Below, piece by piece: positions 1-7,404 of a stretch of DNA of 64,000 nt. The stretch is taken from the NCBI GenBank assembly GCA_902527245.1, contig CABZOI010000005.1, positions 81,181-145,180 of the forward strand, written 5' to 3'. Position 1 is the stretch's first letter; every line of letters starts with the position of its first letter. The position numbers and the translations under genes are program-made. This DNA is from an uncultured SAR92 cluster bacterium. GTDB taxonomy: Bacteria; Pseudomonadota; Gammaproteobacteria; Pseudomonadales; Porticoccaceae. The notes beneath the pieces are model-generated. The model was not told where the DNA came from and did no database searches. It was given only the letters and a program-made list of their open reading frames with translations.

Positions 1-147
1 GAAGGTGGGTTCTCGCCAAAAGAGCGTCTTCTGGCCGACGAGCACGGATTCAAACCACTGTCTCTAGGACCAAGAATTTTACGTACAGAAACAGCACCAA
101 TTGTTGCATTGAGTATCGCTCAGTCAAAATGGGGAGATTGCAAATAA
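1..147 (+). CDS. rsmE: 16S rRNA (uracil-1498-N3)-methyltransferase RsmE, C-terminal end
   Basis: This is the last 48 codons of a gene that begins before the window, read in frame from base 1 to the TAA at 145-147. The end contains the sequence SLGPRILRTETA, the hallmark of the AdoMet-binding trefoil knot of RsmE, preceded by an EGGFSPKE segment matching the family's GPEGG loop. RsmE methylates U1498 of 16S rRNA in the assembled 30S subunit. The stop overlaps the start of the next gene by 19 bases. Identification rests on the C-terminal knot only, but that motif is specific. Confidence 0.9.
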   Translation, partial: EGGFSPKERLLADEHGFKPLSLGPRILRTETAPIVALSIAQSKWGDCK

Positions 148-902
148 AAGTGCGATATTTATTTTTAATTTTATTAAGTATTACAGTACAAAAAATAGAA
201 GCAAACCCATTGAATCAAGCTGAAGCAATCTTCAATCGCATAGAAAATTCTTTAGGGACTATCGAATGTGATGGTGCAATTAGAGGTCTTGTTTCAAAAC
301 TTCTGTTACCGAACAATGAACAGATCAATGGCTCTATTTTTGTCACTGCAGCTCACAACCTTCTGAACAAAAAAACAGACAAACAATTTGAAAAGTGCTC
401 TATTCGCATAAAAAATAGTCGCTTCAATAGGATTGATATAGATAAAATATCAGGGACTATGTTTCAATCGAAAGATAATGCAGTGGTGAGAGCAACAAAT
501 GATTTTGTTTTTTTATATTCCAGCAATGAAATACCATCTTCGGGAATCAGATTTACAGAGATTGAGGTAAATCCCATTAATTTCTTCTCAATTGGTTATG
601 ATGCGATAGATGAGAAAATTATCTTTTATACACCTTGCAAAAAAATTTACTCGCCAGTGATCAACGAAGATGGTCTATTGTTTCATAATTGTGTATCGAA
701 ATCTGGAAATTCAGGTGGGGCTTTACTAGATATAGAATCTGGAAATTTAGTGGCTATTCATGGTGGCCAATTTCTTATTACCCATACTACAAAAAACAGA
801 TTTCTAACAAAAAAGACCAAGAAAGTAAGTCATGCTAAGATGATTGATAGAAGCTTTATAACCTCTTTTGAGACTTTTTTGTTTTCTCTAATGCAAAATT
901 AA
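129..902 (+). CDS. Secreted trypsin-like serine protease (S1/Trypsin_2 type)
   Basis: The 257-residue product starts with a short basic stretch and a hydrophobic segment (about residues 8-20) ending near an A-N junction, consistent with a Sec signal peptide. A chymotrypsin-fold triad can be read: His76 in TAAHN, Asp125 in NDFVFL and Ser195 in GNSGG. The substrate is unknown. The ATG at 129 lies inside the end of rsmE, with no clear ribosome binding site, so translational coupling is possible. The gene ends by overlapping the convergent fabY end by 4 bases. A degraded or regulatory protease homologue cannot be excluded, but all three catalytic residues are present. Confidence 0.75.
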   Translation: MGRLQIKVRYLFLILLSITVQKIEANPLNQAEAIFNRIENSLGTIECDGAIRGLVSKLLLPNNEQINGSIFVTAAHNLLNKKTDKQFEKCSIRIKNSRFNRIDIDKISGTMFQSKDNAVVRATNDFVFLYSSNEIPSSGIRFTEIEVNPINFFSIGYDAIDEKIIFYTPCKKIYSPVINEDGLLFHNCVSKSGNSGGALLDIESGNLVAIHGGQFLITHTTKNRFLTKKTKKVSHAKMIDRSFITSFETFLFSLMQN

Positions 903-2770
903 AGATCAAAACGAATTTTACTAGCATAGCCAGGAATCGTTATTCCATCCAATGAGATGTTGATATCAGATTCATTAATCTGATCTTCACCAAATTTATA
1001 AGTGACATCCAAGATTGCTCTCTCAGCTTGCTCTTCATACGTCTTCGCACTTTGCATAGCCACAATCCGTTTTTCATTATAATCAGCCAACATGTCATCG
1101 TCGTATTTTCTCGCAAGTAATTCCTCTACTTTTTGTGGTGATATGATATAACCACTAGCATTATTGCCCCCAAAGCCCTTTGAATTAATAAAGGCCACGT
1201 GCATTGGATCAGCTTCACAATTTCTATCTCCTAATAAAAACTCTAAACGCTCTTGATTGACATCGTCTGCAACTTTATTGATTGTTTTTATGCCTGGTAT
1301 TATTTGATAAGAGAACGTACCCAACGCTGATATAACCTGATCTCCACTTGCGGCTGCCATACTATGACCAACATATGACTTAATCGCTGTTACTGGCCAA
1401 TCAAAAATGTTAAATGCTTGTGCTGTTCGATCGAGTACATCTGACTCCGTTACTCGATTTGCTGGAGTGCTCGAACCATGAGCATGAACAAAACTATTTT
1501 TCTTGATCACATCATGACCAACAAGATTCGATGCGGATGATACTGCTCTAGAAAAGCAAAGAAAATTACCTGGACCTGGGGCAGAGATCGATTTTTTAAT
1601 ACCGTCAGCATTAATAAAAGTTCCTGGAAATCCACCATATATGACAGTTCCTAACTCTAAGGCTAATCGATCATCCATCAACACAATATATTGAGAAGCT
1701 TCTGCCAGTGTAAAACCACAATTCTCGCCAAAGGGGCGACTTGCAAGCCTCCAATCAACTTTTTCCACACCATCTATCCTTCGTAGCCCATCCTCTGTAA
1801 CCAATGCACTCATACTTGATAAACCCTCAGACATCTCAGGTGTAATAGGAGCCTCAGAATTGCCAACAACTGCAAGTCTACATTTACCACTTTGTATATC
1901 ACGGAGAGCGCTATTTACTGTATACAAAAAACTGGCGCAAGCTCCTGTTGTTGCCTCAGTATGACCAATATTTCCAAGAACGTATGCATTGATGAAATCT
2001 GCGGGCATAGAGTTCAACGCTAACGGTACTTGCTTGGATGTAGTTCTCTCTCCTCGCAATCTTGCCTTAAACAGACCTCCAAACGCTTCTTCATTGACTT
2101 GGCCGAATACACTTGAGGAATAAACACCGATTTCATTAGGACTAACATGCATCGAAAGTTTATCCCAAGAAATGCCAATCGATTTGATAGCATCATTGAC
2201 GCCAAGAATTGCCATTTGCAATCCTCTAGGATGAAAGCGAGAGGTATAAAAGTCCTTTGGATTAAATCCAGTTGGTAATTGACCGGCGGCTTTTGACGTC
2301 AATTCATAGCTGGAAGATACTAAAAATTCAGTGCTACCATTTGTAGTAACCTGAACTTCCGTGTCACTGAGTGTTTTAACTTCCCAACCAGAAGGAATGC
2401 TCTGAGGCAAGTCTCGTTTTGACATTTTAAAAGCTAAGTTTTTCTTCGAAGGAAACTCTATTTTTTTGTGGCCAGGTACTCTCCGGCTATCAAAATGCTC
2501 AATTTCTCTAATCAAGGTTCCAGAAAGGACCTTTCTTTCATATTTTTCAACAATAACTCTTTTATTTAATGTGTTGCCGGAAACATCAACGTAAGCTTTG
2601 TCTTTCCATGACACGAGACCCATTAAGCAAGCCAAGCTTACGATAGTATTTGTCCTGTCAACCTCAGTTAATGAATCTATAACTGTCCTTTTAAATCCCT
2701 GATGAAAAGAACTCCGTCCGGACGAATTATATCCACCGAAACCTACAATGACTGGGAGAATTTTATTCAT
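899..2770 (-). CDS. fabY: Beta-ketoacyl-ACP synthase, FabY class
   Basis: The 623-residue protein carries a full condensing-enzyme triad: Cys278 in TGACAS, His431 in HAHGSST and His469 in YVGHSMA, followed by the glycine-rich NSKGFGGNN loop. It is about 200 residues longer than FabF/FabB. The extra N-terminal part and overall length match the FabY class, which starts fatty acid synthesis from acetyl-CoA and malonyl-ACP in Pseudomonas aeruginosa. If FabH is absent elsewhere in this genome, this would be the main initiating enzyme. The gene stands alone, convergent with the protease gene and about 75 bases from serA. Assignment to FabY rather than another long KAS is based on length and remembered similarity. 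Confidence 0.8.
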   Translation of the reverse strand: MNKILPVIVGFGGYNSSGRSSFHQGFKRTVIDSLTEVDRTNTIVSLACLMGLVSWKDKAYVDVSGNTLNKRVIVEKYERKVLSGTLIREIEHFDSRRVPGHKKIEFPSKKNLAFKMSKRDLPQSIPSGWEVKTLSDTEVQVTTNGSTEFLVSSSYELTSKAAGQLPTGFNPKDFYTSRFHPRGLQMAILGVNDAIKSIGISWDKLSMHVSPNEIGVYSSSVFGQVNEEAFGGLFKARLRGERTTSKQVPLALNSMPADFINAYVLGNIGHTEATTGACASFLYTVNSALRDIQSGKCRLAVVGNSEAPITPEMSEGLSSMSALVTEDGLRRIDGVEKVDWRLASRPFGENCGFTLAEASQYIVLMDDRLALELGTVIYGGFPGTFINADGIKKSISAPGPGNFLCFSRAVSSASNLVGHDVIKKNSFVHAHGSSTPANRVTESDVLDRTAQAFNIFDWPVTAIKSYVGHSMAAASGDQVISALGTFSYQIIPGIKTINKVADDVNQERLEFLLGDRNCEADPMHVAFINSKGFGGNNASGYIISPQKVEELLARKYDDDMLADYNEKRIVAMQSAKTYEEQAERAILDVTYKFGEDQINESDINISLDGITIPGYASKIRFDL

Positions 2771-2844
2771 AACGTACTATTCTAAACTTTTATTTTTTAT
2801 GTAACTTTAATGGAGCCGCGTAAATAATAACAAATAACAAAATT

Positions 2845-4014
2845 TTATAGTTTTCTGACGTTTATTATGCCTTGTATACAAGATATCTCGCTCTTAATAG
2901 AAGAAGGCACTTCTCCTTCAACATCTATTATGTTGTATGCAATATTACCTCTACTCTTATTGACCATATCTATGATATTTAAATTCATGTCAGCAAAAAC
3001 TGATAAAACTTGACCTAATATTTTTGGTACATTTTCATTCGAAAAAGTAATCCGCGTGCCACCATTTCTAGCCATATTTGTTGAGGGAAAATTGACTGAA
3101 TTCACGATATTTCCATTGTGTAGAAAATCGATCAATTGTTGGGACGCCATTACCGCACAGTTTTCCTCTGCTTCTTGAGTGCTGGCTCCAATATGCGGCA
3201 TCAACAGAACATTCTCTAATCCCACTAAACCAGGTAATGGAAAATCACTTATGTAACCACCAATTGTTTTTGATTTTAATGCGTCAATCAAATTTTCAGT
3301 ATTCACGATCTCTGCTCTAGCAAAATTTAATAATTTCGAGGAAGATTTCATTCGTTTCAAGTTATCTGAATTTAACAGGTTTTTAGTGGAATCAAGGGCC
3401 GGAACATGAAGTGTTACAAAGTCAGATTGACTTAATAGGGCATCCAAACTTTCCATTCTTTGTACTTGGCTAGACAACTGCCAAGCAGTCTCCACTGATA
3501 TTGCTGGATCATAACCAATTACTCTCATTCCTAGATTACAACCTAGATTTGCTACCATAGAGCCAATGGCTCCCAAACCAACTATCCCGAGCGTTTTGCC
3601 AAAAATTTCTTGCCCCGCAAATCGTTTTTTTTCTCTCTCCAAAGACTTATTCATTTCGACAGAATCATCAACATTAATAAGCTCATTGGTGTACCTAATT
3701 CCTCCGATGATGTCTCGTGAACCAATCAAAAGACTCGCAACTACCAACTCCTTTACGGCATTAGCATTAGCGCCAGGTGTATTAAAAACTACAATTCCCT
3801 TTTCCGTGTAATCTGACACTGGAATATTATTCACACCAGCACCCGCTCTAGCTATCGCTAAAAGTGACTTAGGAATAGAAACACCATGAAGCTTGTGACT
3901 TCGCATCAAGTACGCATGAGGCTCAATGATGTCATTCCCGATATTAAAGTCCTCATTATTGAAATTATCGAGGCCTGCTTTAGCTATCGCGTTAAATACT
4001 TGTATGTTAAACAT
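2845..4014 (-). CDS. serA: D-3-phosphoglycerate dehydrogenase
   Basis: This is a 389-residue D-2-hydroxyacid dehydrogenase. The NAD-binding loop GLGAIG is at 146-151, the catalytic arginine is Arg233 (in FARAE, replacing the usual GRG), and the catalytic histidine is His274 in PHIGAST. The C-terminal 75 or so residues form an ACT domain likely to bind serine. It oxidises 3-phosphoglycerate to 3-phosphohydroxypyruvate, the first step of serine synthesis. It lies 16 bases after serC on the same strand, so the two form a serine operon. The length fits the short SerA class with a single ACT domain. Confidence 0.92.
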   Translation of the reverse strand: MFNIQVFNAIAKAGLDNFNNEDFNIGNDIIEPHAYLMRSHKLHGVSIPKSLLAIARAGAGVNNIPVSDYTEKGIVVFNTPGANANAVKELVVASLLIGSRDIIGGIRYTNELINVDDSVEMNKSLEREKKRFAGQEIFGKTLGIVGLGAIGSMVANLGCNLGMRVIGYDPAISVETAWQLSSQVQRMESLDALLSQSDFVTLHVPALDSTKNLLNSDNLKRMKSSSKLLNFARAEIVNTENLIDALKSKTIGGYISDFPLPGLVGLENVLLMPHIGASTQEAEENCAVMASQQLIDFLHNGNIVNSVNFPSTNMARNGGTRITFSNENVPKILGQVLSVFADMNLNIIDMVNKSRGNIAYNIIDVEGEVPSSIKSEISCIQGIINVRKL

Positions 4015-4030
4015 TAATTTTCTCTCTTTT

Positions 4031-5143
4031 TTATTTTACCTTATGAAAAGCCCAATCTATCCAAGGAAGTAAAGCGACCAAATCTGCCTCTTCTACAGTA
4101 GCTCCGCACCATATCCTAATGCCAGCAGGAGCATCTCTATATGATCCAATGTCATATGCAACATTCTCTGACTCTAAAAGTTTAATAAGCGATTTAACTT
4201 TATCTGCAGTCAGACTTAATTTTAAACATACGCTCGTGTTCGATACTGTTTCAGGCAGGGACGCTAAGAAATCAATCCAGTTTCTTTCATCAACAAAATT
4301 TTTCACTATTTTTAAATTGTGCTCCGATTTTTCAATAGCTCCTCTCAGACCTCCTATCGAACGAATCCAGGCAAGAGCATCCAAATAATCTGCCACACAA
4401 AGTAAAGATGGCGTGTTTATTGTCTGACCAGTAAAAATACCCTCAATTAACTTGCCAGATTTGGTCAACCTAAATATTTTGGGTAACGGCCATTTAGGCA
4501 CATAAGTTTCAAGGCGCTCCACCGCTCTTGGGCTCAAGATTAACATTCCGTGGGCACCTTCACCACCCAAAACTTTTTGCCAACTAAATGTTGTCACATC
4601 AAGTTTTGACCAAGGTAATTCCATAGCAAAAACCGCAGAGGTTGCATCACAAAAAGTTAACCCTTTACGATCACCAGAGATCCAATCTGCGTCAGGTACT
4701 CTTACTCCTGAGGTGGTACCATTCCAAGTAAACACTATATCGTTCTCACTATTTGTTGAAGCGAGTGGTGGCAAATCACCGTAGTCAGCTTCAAACAATG
4801 AAAAGTCAGTTAGCTTCAATTGATCGATAGCATCATTTATCCACCCTTTCCCAAAAGACTCCCAAGCACAAAGATCGACTGGCCGCTCTCCCAACATTGA
4901 CCACATTGCCATCTCAAATGCTCCCGTATCAGAGGCTGGTACCACTCCCACTCGATAACTACTGGGCAGATTGAGTAACTCAGCCGTCTCTTCACATACT
5001 CGTCTCAATAAGCTTTTCCCAACCTCAGACCGATGAGATCTACCCAATGCGGAAATATCAAGATTTTCAATACAATATCCAGGTCGTTTTGAACATGGAC
5101 CTGAAGAAAAATTAGGGTTAGATGGTTTTAAAGACGGTTTCAT
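4031..5143 (-). CDS. serC: Phosphoserine aminotransferase (TIGR01365-like type)
   Basis: A fold-type I PLP aminotransferase of about 370 residues that converts 3-phosphohydroxypyruvate and glutamate to phosphoserine. The probable PLP lysine is in [14 protein letters not shown], and the N-terminus contains NPNFSSGPC followed by KRPGY. This pattern belongs to the SerC type common in Alphaproteobacteria and Archaea rather than the E. coli type. A GTG three codons upstream (5152) is an alternative start; the ATG at 5143 is chosen because neither has a clear binding site and ATG is preferred. It precedes serA by 16 bases. Confidence 0.88.
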   Translation of the reverse strand: MKPSLKPSNPNFSSGPCSKRPGYCIENLDISALGRSHRSEVGKSLLRRVCEETAELLNLPSSYRVGVVPASDTGAFEMAMWSMLGERPVDLCAWESFGKGWINDAIDQLKLTDFSLFEADYGDLPPLASTNSENDIVFTWNGTTSGVRVPDADWISGDRKGLTFCDATSAVFAMELPWSKLDVTTFSWQKVLGGEGAHGMLILSPRAVERLETYVPKWPLPKIFRLTKSGKLIEGIFTGQTINTPSLLCVADYLDALAWIRSIGGLRGAIEKSEHNLKIVKNFVDERNWIDFLASLPETVSNTSVCLKLSLTADKVKSLIKLLESENVAYDIGSYRDAPAGIRIWCGATVEEADLVALLPWIDWAFHKVK

Positions 5144-5200
5144 TTTTGACACATAAATTCAGTGGGGTGAAGATGAATATAACTTTAGGTATGCAGTAAG

Positions 5201-5839
5201 CTATTGCTTTGCTTGTCTCTCTTTTTCAATAAGAAACGAGGCTATTCTCAACATGCCATCAAAGCCTTTACCCATCCTGGTCGTTATTCTATATTTTCCG
5301 TTGACGATTAACTCAGGTGTTCCCTGAGTTCGGTAACCCTTAATTCGAGATTTAGCTTGATTAACTTGACTATTTATACCGAAAGAGTTGTAAGCTCTCT
5401 CAAATTTATTTTTATCGACTCCGTGTTTCACAAATATTTTTTCAATGTCTGATTTTGATTGAATGGTCTCTTTCCTGACATGAATTGATTCAAATATGTC
5501 GACATGAGTTTTATCTATTACTTTCAAAGAGCGCGCAACAAAATATGCCCTTGCGTATGGCTCCAAACTTGGGTGCCATATCGCTGGTGTCCTTTGAAAG
5601 TCGACATCAGCTGCTAAATTATTTACCCATGGCTTCATTACTGTTTCAAAGTTGTAACAGTGCACGCATCCATAGTGAAAGACTTCATTTATTTCTATTT
5701 TGTTGGAATCAGCTGTCCTTATCGATTGCGGAAGAACCTCATAATCAGAACCCGCCCTGTATACTTCAGCGCTTAACGTAAACGAGAGGAAAAATATAAA
5801 CGAAAGAAGGTAAGAAAATTTTGAGATTAATGTAGTCAT
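5201..5839 (-). CDS. dsbA: Thiol:disulfide interchange protein DsbA
   Basis: A 212-residue periplasmic thioredoxin-fold oxidase with an N-terminal hydrophobic signal (about residues 8-23). The active site is Cys58-Val-His-Cys61; most DsbA proteins have CPHC, so the first X residue differs. The cis-proline loop reads GTPEL near residue 174, as expected. It would introduce disulfides into exported proteins. The gene lies 26 bases after the cytochrome c4 stop on the same strand, the same pairing seen in Pseudomonas. Membrane partner DsbB is not in the window. Confidence 0.9.
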   Translation of the reverse strand: MTTLISKFSYLLSFIFFLSFTLSAEVYRAGSDYEVLPQSIRTADSNKIEINEVFHYGCVHCYNFETVMKPWVNNLAADVDFQRTPAIWHPSLEPYARAYFVARSLKVIDKTHVDIFESIHVRKETIQSKSDIEKIFVKHGVDKNKFERAYNSFGINSQVNQAKSRIKGYRTQGTPELIVNGKYRITTRMGKGFDGMLRIASFLIEKERQAKQ

Positions 5840-5865
5840 ATAATAAGAGACACTACCAATGAAAA

Positions 5866-6504
5866 TTAATTCAACCCAGAGATGTAATTAGCAACAGCCT
5901 TTATTTCTTTATCACTTAAATTTGCTGCCACCCCTTGCATGATAAGCGCATTATTACCTCCAACTCTCTCACCTCTCCGATATGCCAGTAACTGTTTTTC
6001 AATATATTCTGCGTATTGACCACCCAAAGCCGGATATCCAGCTGGTTCATTACCGTTACCTGAAGGCGAATGACAGCCTGTACATGCTGCTACACCATTA
6101 GCAATATTTCCTCCACGATAAATTCTCTCTCCAAGTTTCAAGGCTTGCTGTGGATCTGTTATACCAATTAATTCGATTTCTTTCGCACCAGCAATTGTTC
6201 TTTTCTGTCTGTCATAGTAAGCGGCCATATCCTGCAGATCCTGATCTGAAGATTGATCAAGAATACCCATCATTTCCATGATTACTCTTTCACCTGATTT
6301 AACTAAACGAAGTTGTTCCGTTATGTACTTTTCACCCAACCCTGCTAATTTTGGAAAATTAGGCACTAGACTATTCCCGTCCATACCATGACATCCGGCA
6401 CAAATAAGTACTTTATTCTCACCCACATCTGGATCACCTTCACCGTGCGCCCAAAAGGAGAACGAAAAAGTTAACACGCTTATAAGAAAATAATTTTTAA
6501 ACAT
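5866..6504 (-). CDS. Diheme cytochrome c4
   Basis: A periplasmic electron carrier with two class I c-type domains, each with a heme attachment motif (CAGCH early, CTGCH in the second half), after a signal peptide ending near AHG. Cytochrome c4 usually donates electrons to terminal oxidases, which fits the cox operon 4 kb away. A TTG at 6516 is in frame, but the ATG at 6504 has a GGAAA ribosome binding site at good spacing, so it is taken as the start. The gene is divergent from engB and is followed by dsbA. Confidence 0.9.
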   Translation of the reverse strand: MFKNYFLISVLTFSFSFWAHGEGDPDVGENKVLICAGCHGMDGNSLVPNFPKLAGLGEKYITEQLRLVKSGERVIMEMMGILDQSSDQDLQDMAAYYDRQKRTIAGAKEIELIGITDPQQALKLGERIYRGGNIANGVAACTGCHSPSGNGNEPAGYPALGGQYAEYIEKQLLAYRRGERVGGNNALIMQGVAANLSDKEIKAVANYISGLN

Positions 6505-6575
6505 CGATATTTCCAAATCGCAGTATGATTAAAGCTTTATTATTGATACAGCCAAAACTGGTGTTATTAAAATAT

Positions 6576-6607
6576 AGACGGCATTATATAACATCTACCG
6601 TCTTTTT
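6576..6607 (+). terminator. Terminator-like hairpin in the engB leader
   Basis: AGACGG (6576-6581) pairs with CCGTCT (6598-6603) around a 16-base AT-rich loop, followed at once by a run of T (6603-6607). It has the shape of a small intrinsic terminator on the plus strand, but no plus-strand gene ends here. It lies 31 bases before the engB start, so it may attenuate engB or end a short leader RNA. The large loop makes it weak. Confidence 0.4.
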
Positions 6608-6638
6608 CTAACTAACAAAATGCTAAAACAAAGCTAAA

Positions 6639-7259
6639 ATGACGATCATTAACTTCCAAACAGCCACTTTCTTATCTAGTGCACCCTCATTGTCAAAATG
6701 TCCTCCAGATGAGGGAATTGAGGTAGCATTTGCCGGTAGGTCAAATGCTGGAAAATCAACTGCACTTAACACTTTAACAAAGAATAAAAAATTGGCAAAA
6801 ACAAGTAAAACTCCTGGTCGTACCCAATTGATTAATTTTTTTTCGTTAACAGAAAATCAACGGCTAGTAGACTTACCTGGCTATGGTTATGCAAAGGTCC
6901 CTCTTGAGATTAAAAAAAAATGGGATATCAATCTATCAAATTACTTAAGATACCGACAGAGTTTGAAGGGACTCATTTTAATGATGGATTGCCGTCATCC
7001 TCTGACACGTTATGATCAGCAAATGCTTGACTGGTCATCACAAACAGACATAAATATACATATCTTACTAACCAAAGCGGATAAAGAACGAAATAATGCC
7101 TTGAACGCTACATTGAATCATGTGAATCAATTCATCATGAAAACTGAAAAACCGTTAAAAACAGTAACAGCACAATTATTCTCTTCAAAAACAAAACTTG
7201 GTTTGACGCAACTTGAGGAGCAAATTAATTTTTGGTTCCAAGAAAGCTCCCAATTCTAA
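6639..7259 (+). CDS. engB: Ribosome biogenesis GTPase EngB/YihA/YsxC
   Basis: A 206-residue TRAFAC GTPase. The P-loop GRSNAGKST spans residues 33-41, the switch region after it contains KTPGRTQ, the G3 motif DLPG is at 78-81, and the G4 motif TKAD is near residue 145. EngB is needed for assembly of the 50S ribosomal subunit. Length and motif spacing are normal for the family. The gene is divergent from the cytochrome c4-dsbA pair and convergent with polA, the arrangement seen in Pseudomonas. Confidence 0.95.
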   Translation: MTIINFQTATFLSSAPSLSKCPPDEGIEVAFAGRSNAGKSTALNTLTKNKKLAKTSKTPGRTQLINFFSLTENQRLVDLPGYGYAKVPLEIKKKWDINLSNYLRYRQSLKGLILMMDCRHPLTRYDQQMLDWSSQTDINIHILLTKADKERNNALNATLNHVNQFIMKTEKPLKTVTAQLFSSKTKLGLTQLEEQINFWFQESSQF

Positions 7260-7278
7260 TAAGAATCAGGAGCTTCTT
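7240..7278. repeat. Imperfect inverted repeat over the engB stop codon
   Basis: A 10-11 base arm (AAGAAAGCTCC) pairs with GGAGCTTCTT with one bulge, extended by a short ATTC/GAAT inner stem around the loop that contains the TAA stop. It sits at the end of engB, facing the end of polA, so a transcription-end role for one or both strands is likely. There is no strong T run on either side, so it is not a textbook intrinsic terminator. Confidence 0.45.
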
Positions 7279-7319
7279 GCTACTTAGGGGTCTAACATCT
7301 ACTAACATCTCTCGGGGGA

Positions 7320-7348
7320 GATAGAATACAACATTGCGTTGCTCTATC
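7320..7348. repeat. Second hairpin in the engB-polA convergent gap
   Basis: GATAGA pairs with TCTATC, with an inner CAAC/GTTG stem around a 5-base loop. With the hairpin at 7240-7278 it fills most of the 145-base gap between two convergent genes. A bidirectional transcript end is the simplest reading; it is a prediction from sequence symmetry only. Confidence 0.4.
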
Positions 7349-7404
7349 TTTGACACCATATTTTTAAAAAGTTCAAAAGTTTTTATTCATTAAATACTTT
7401 TACA

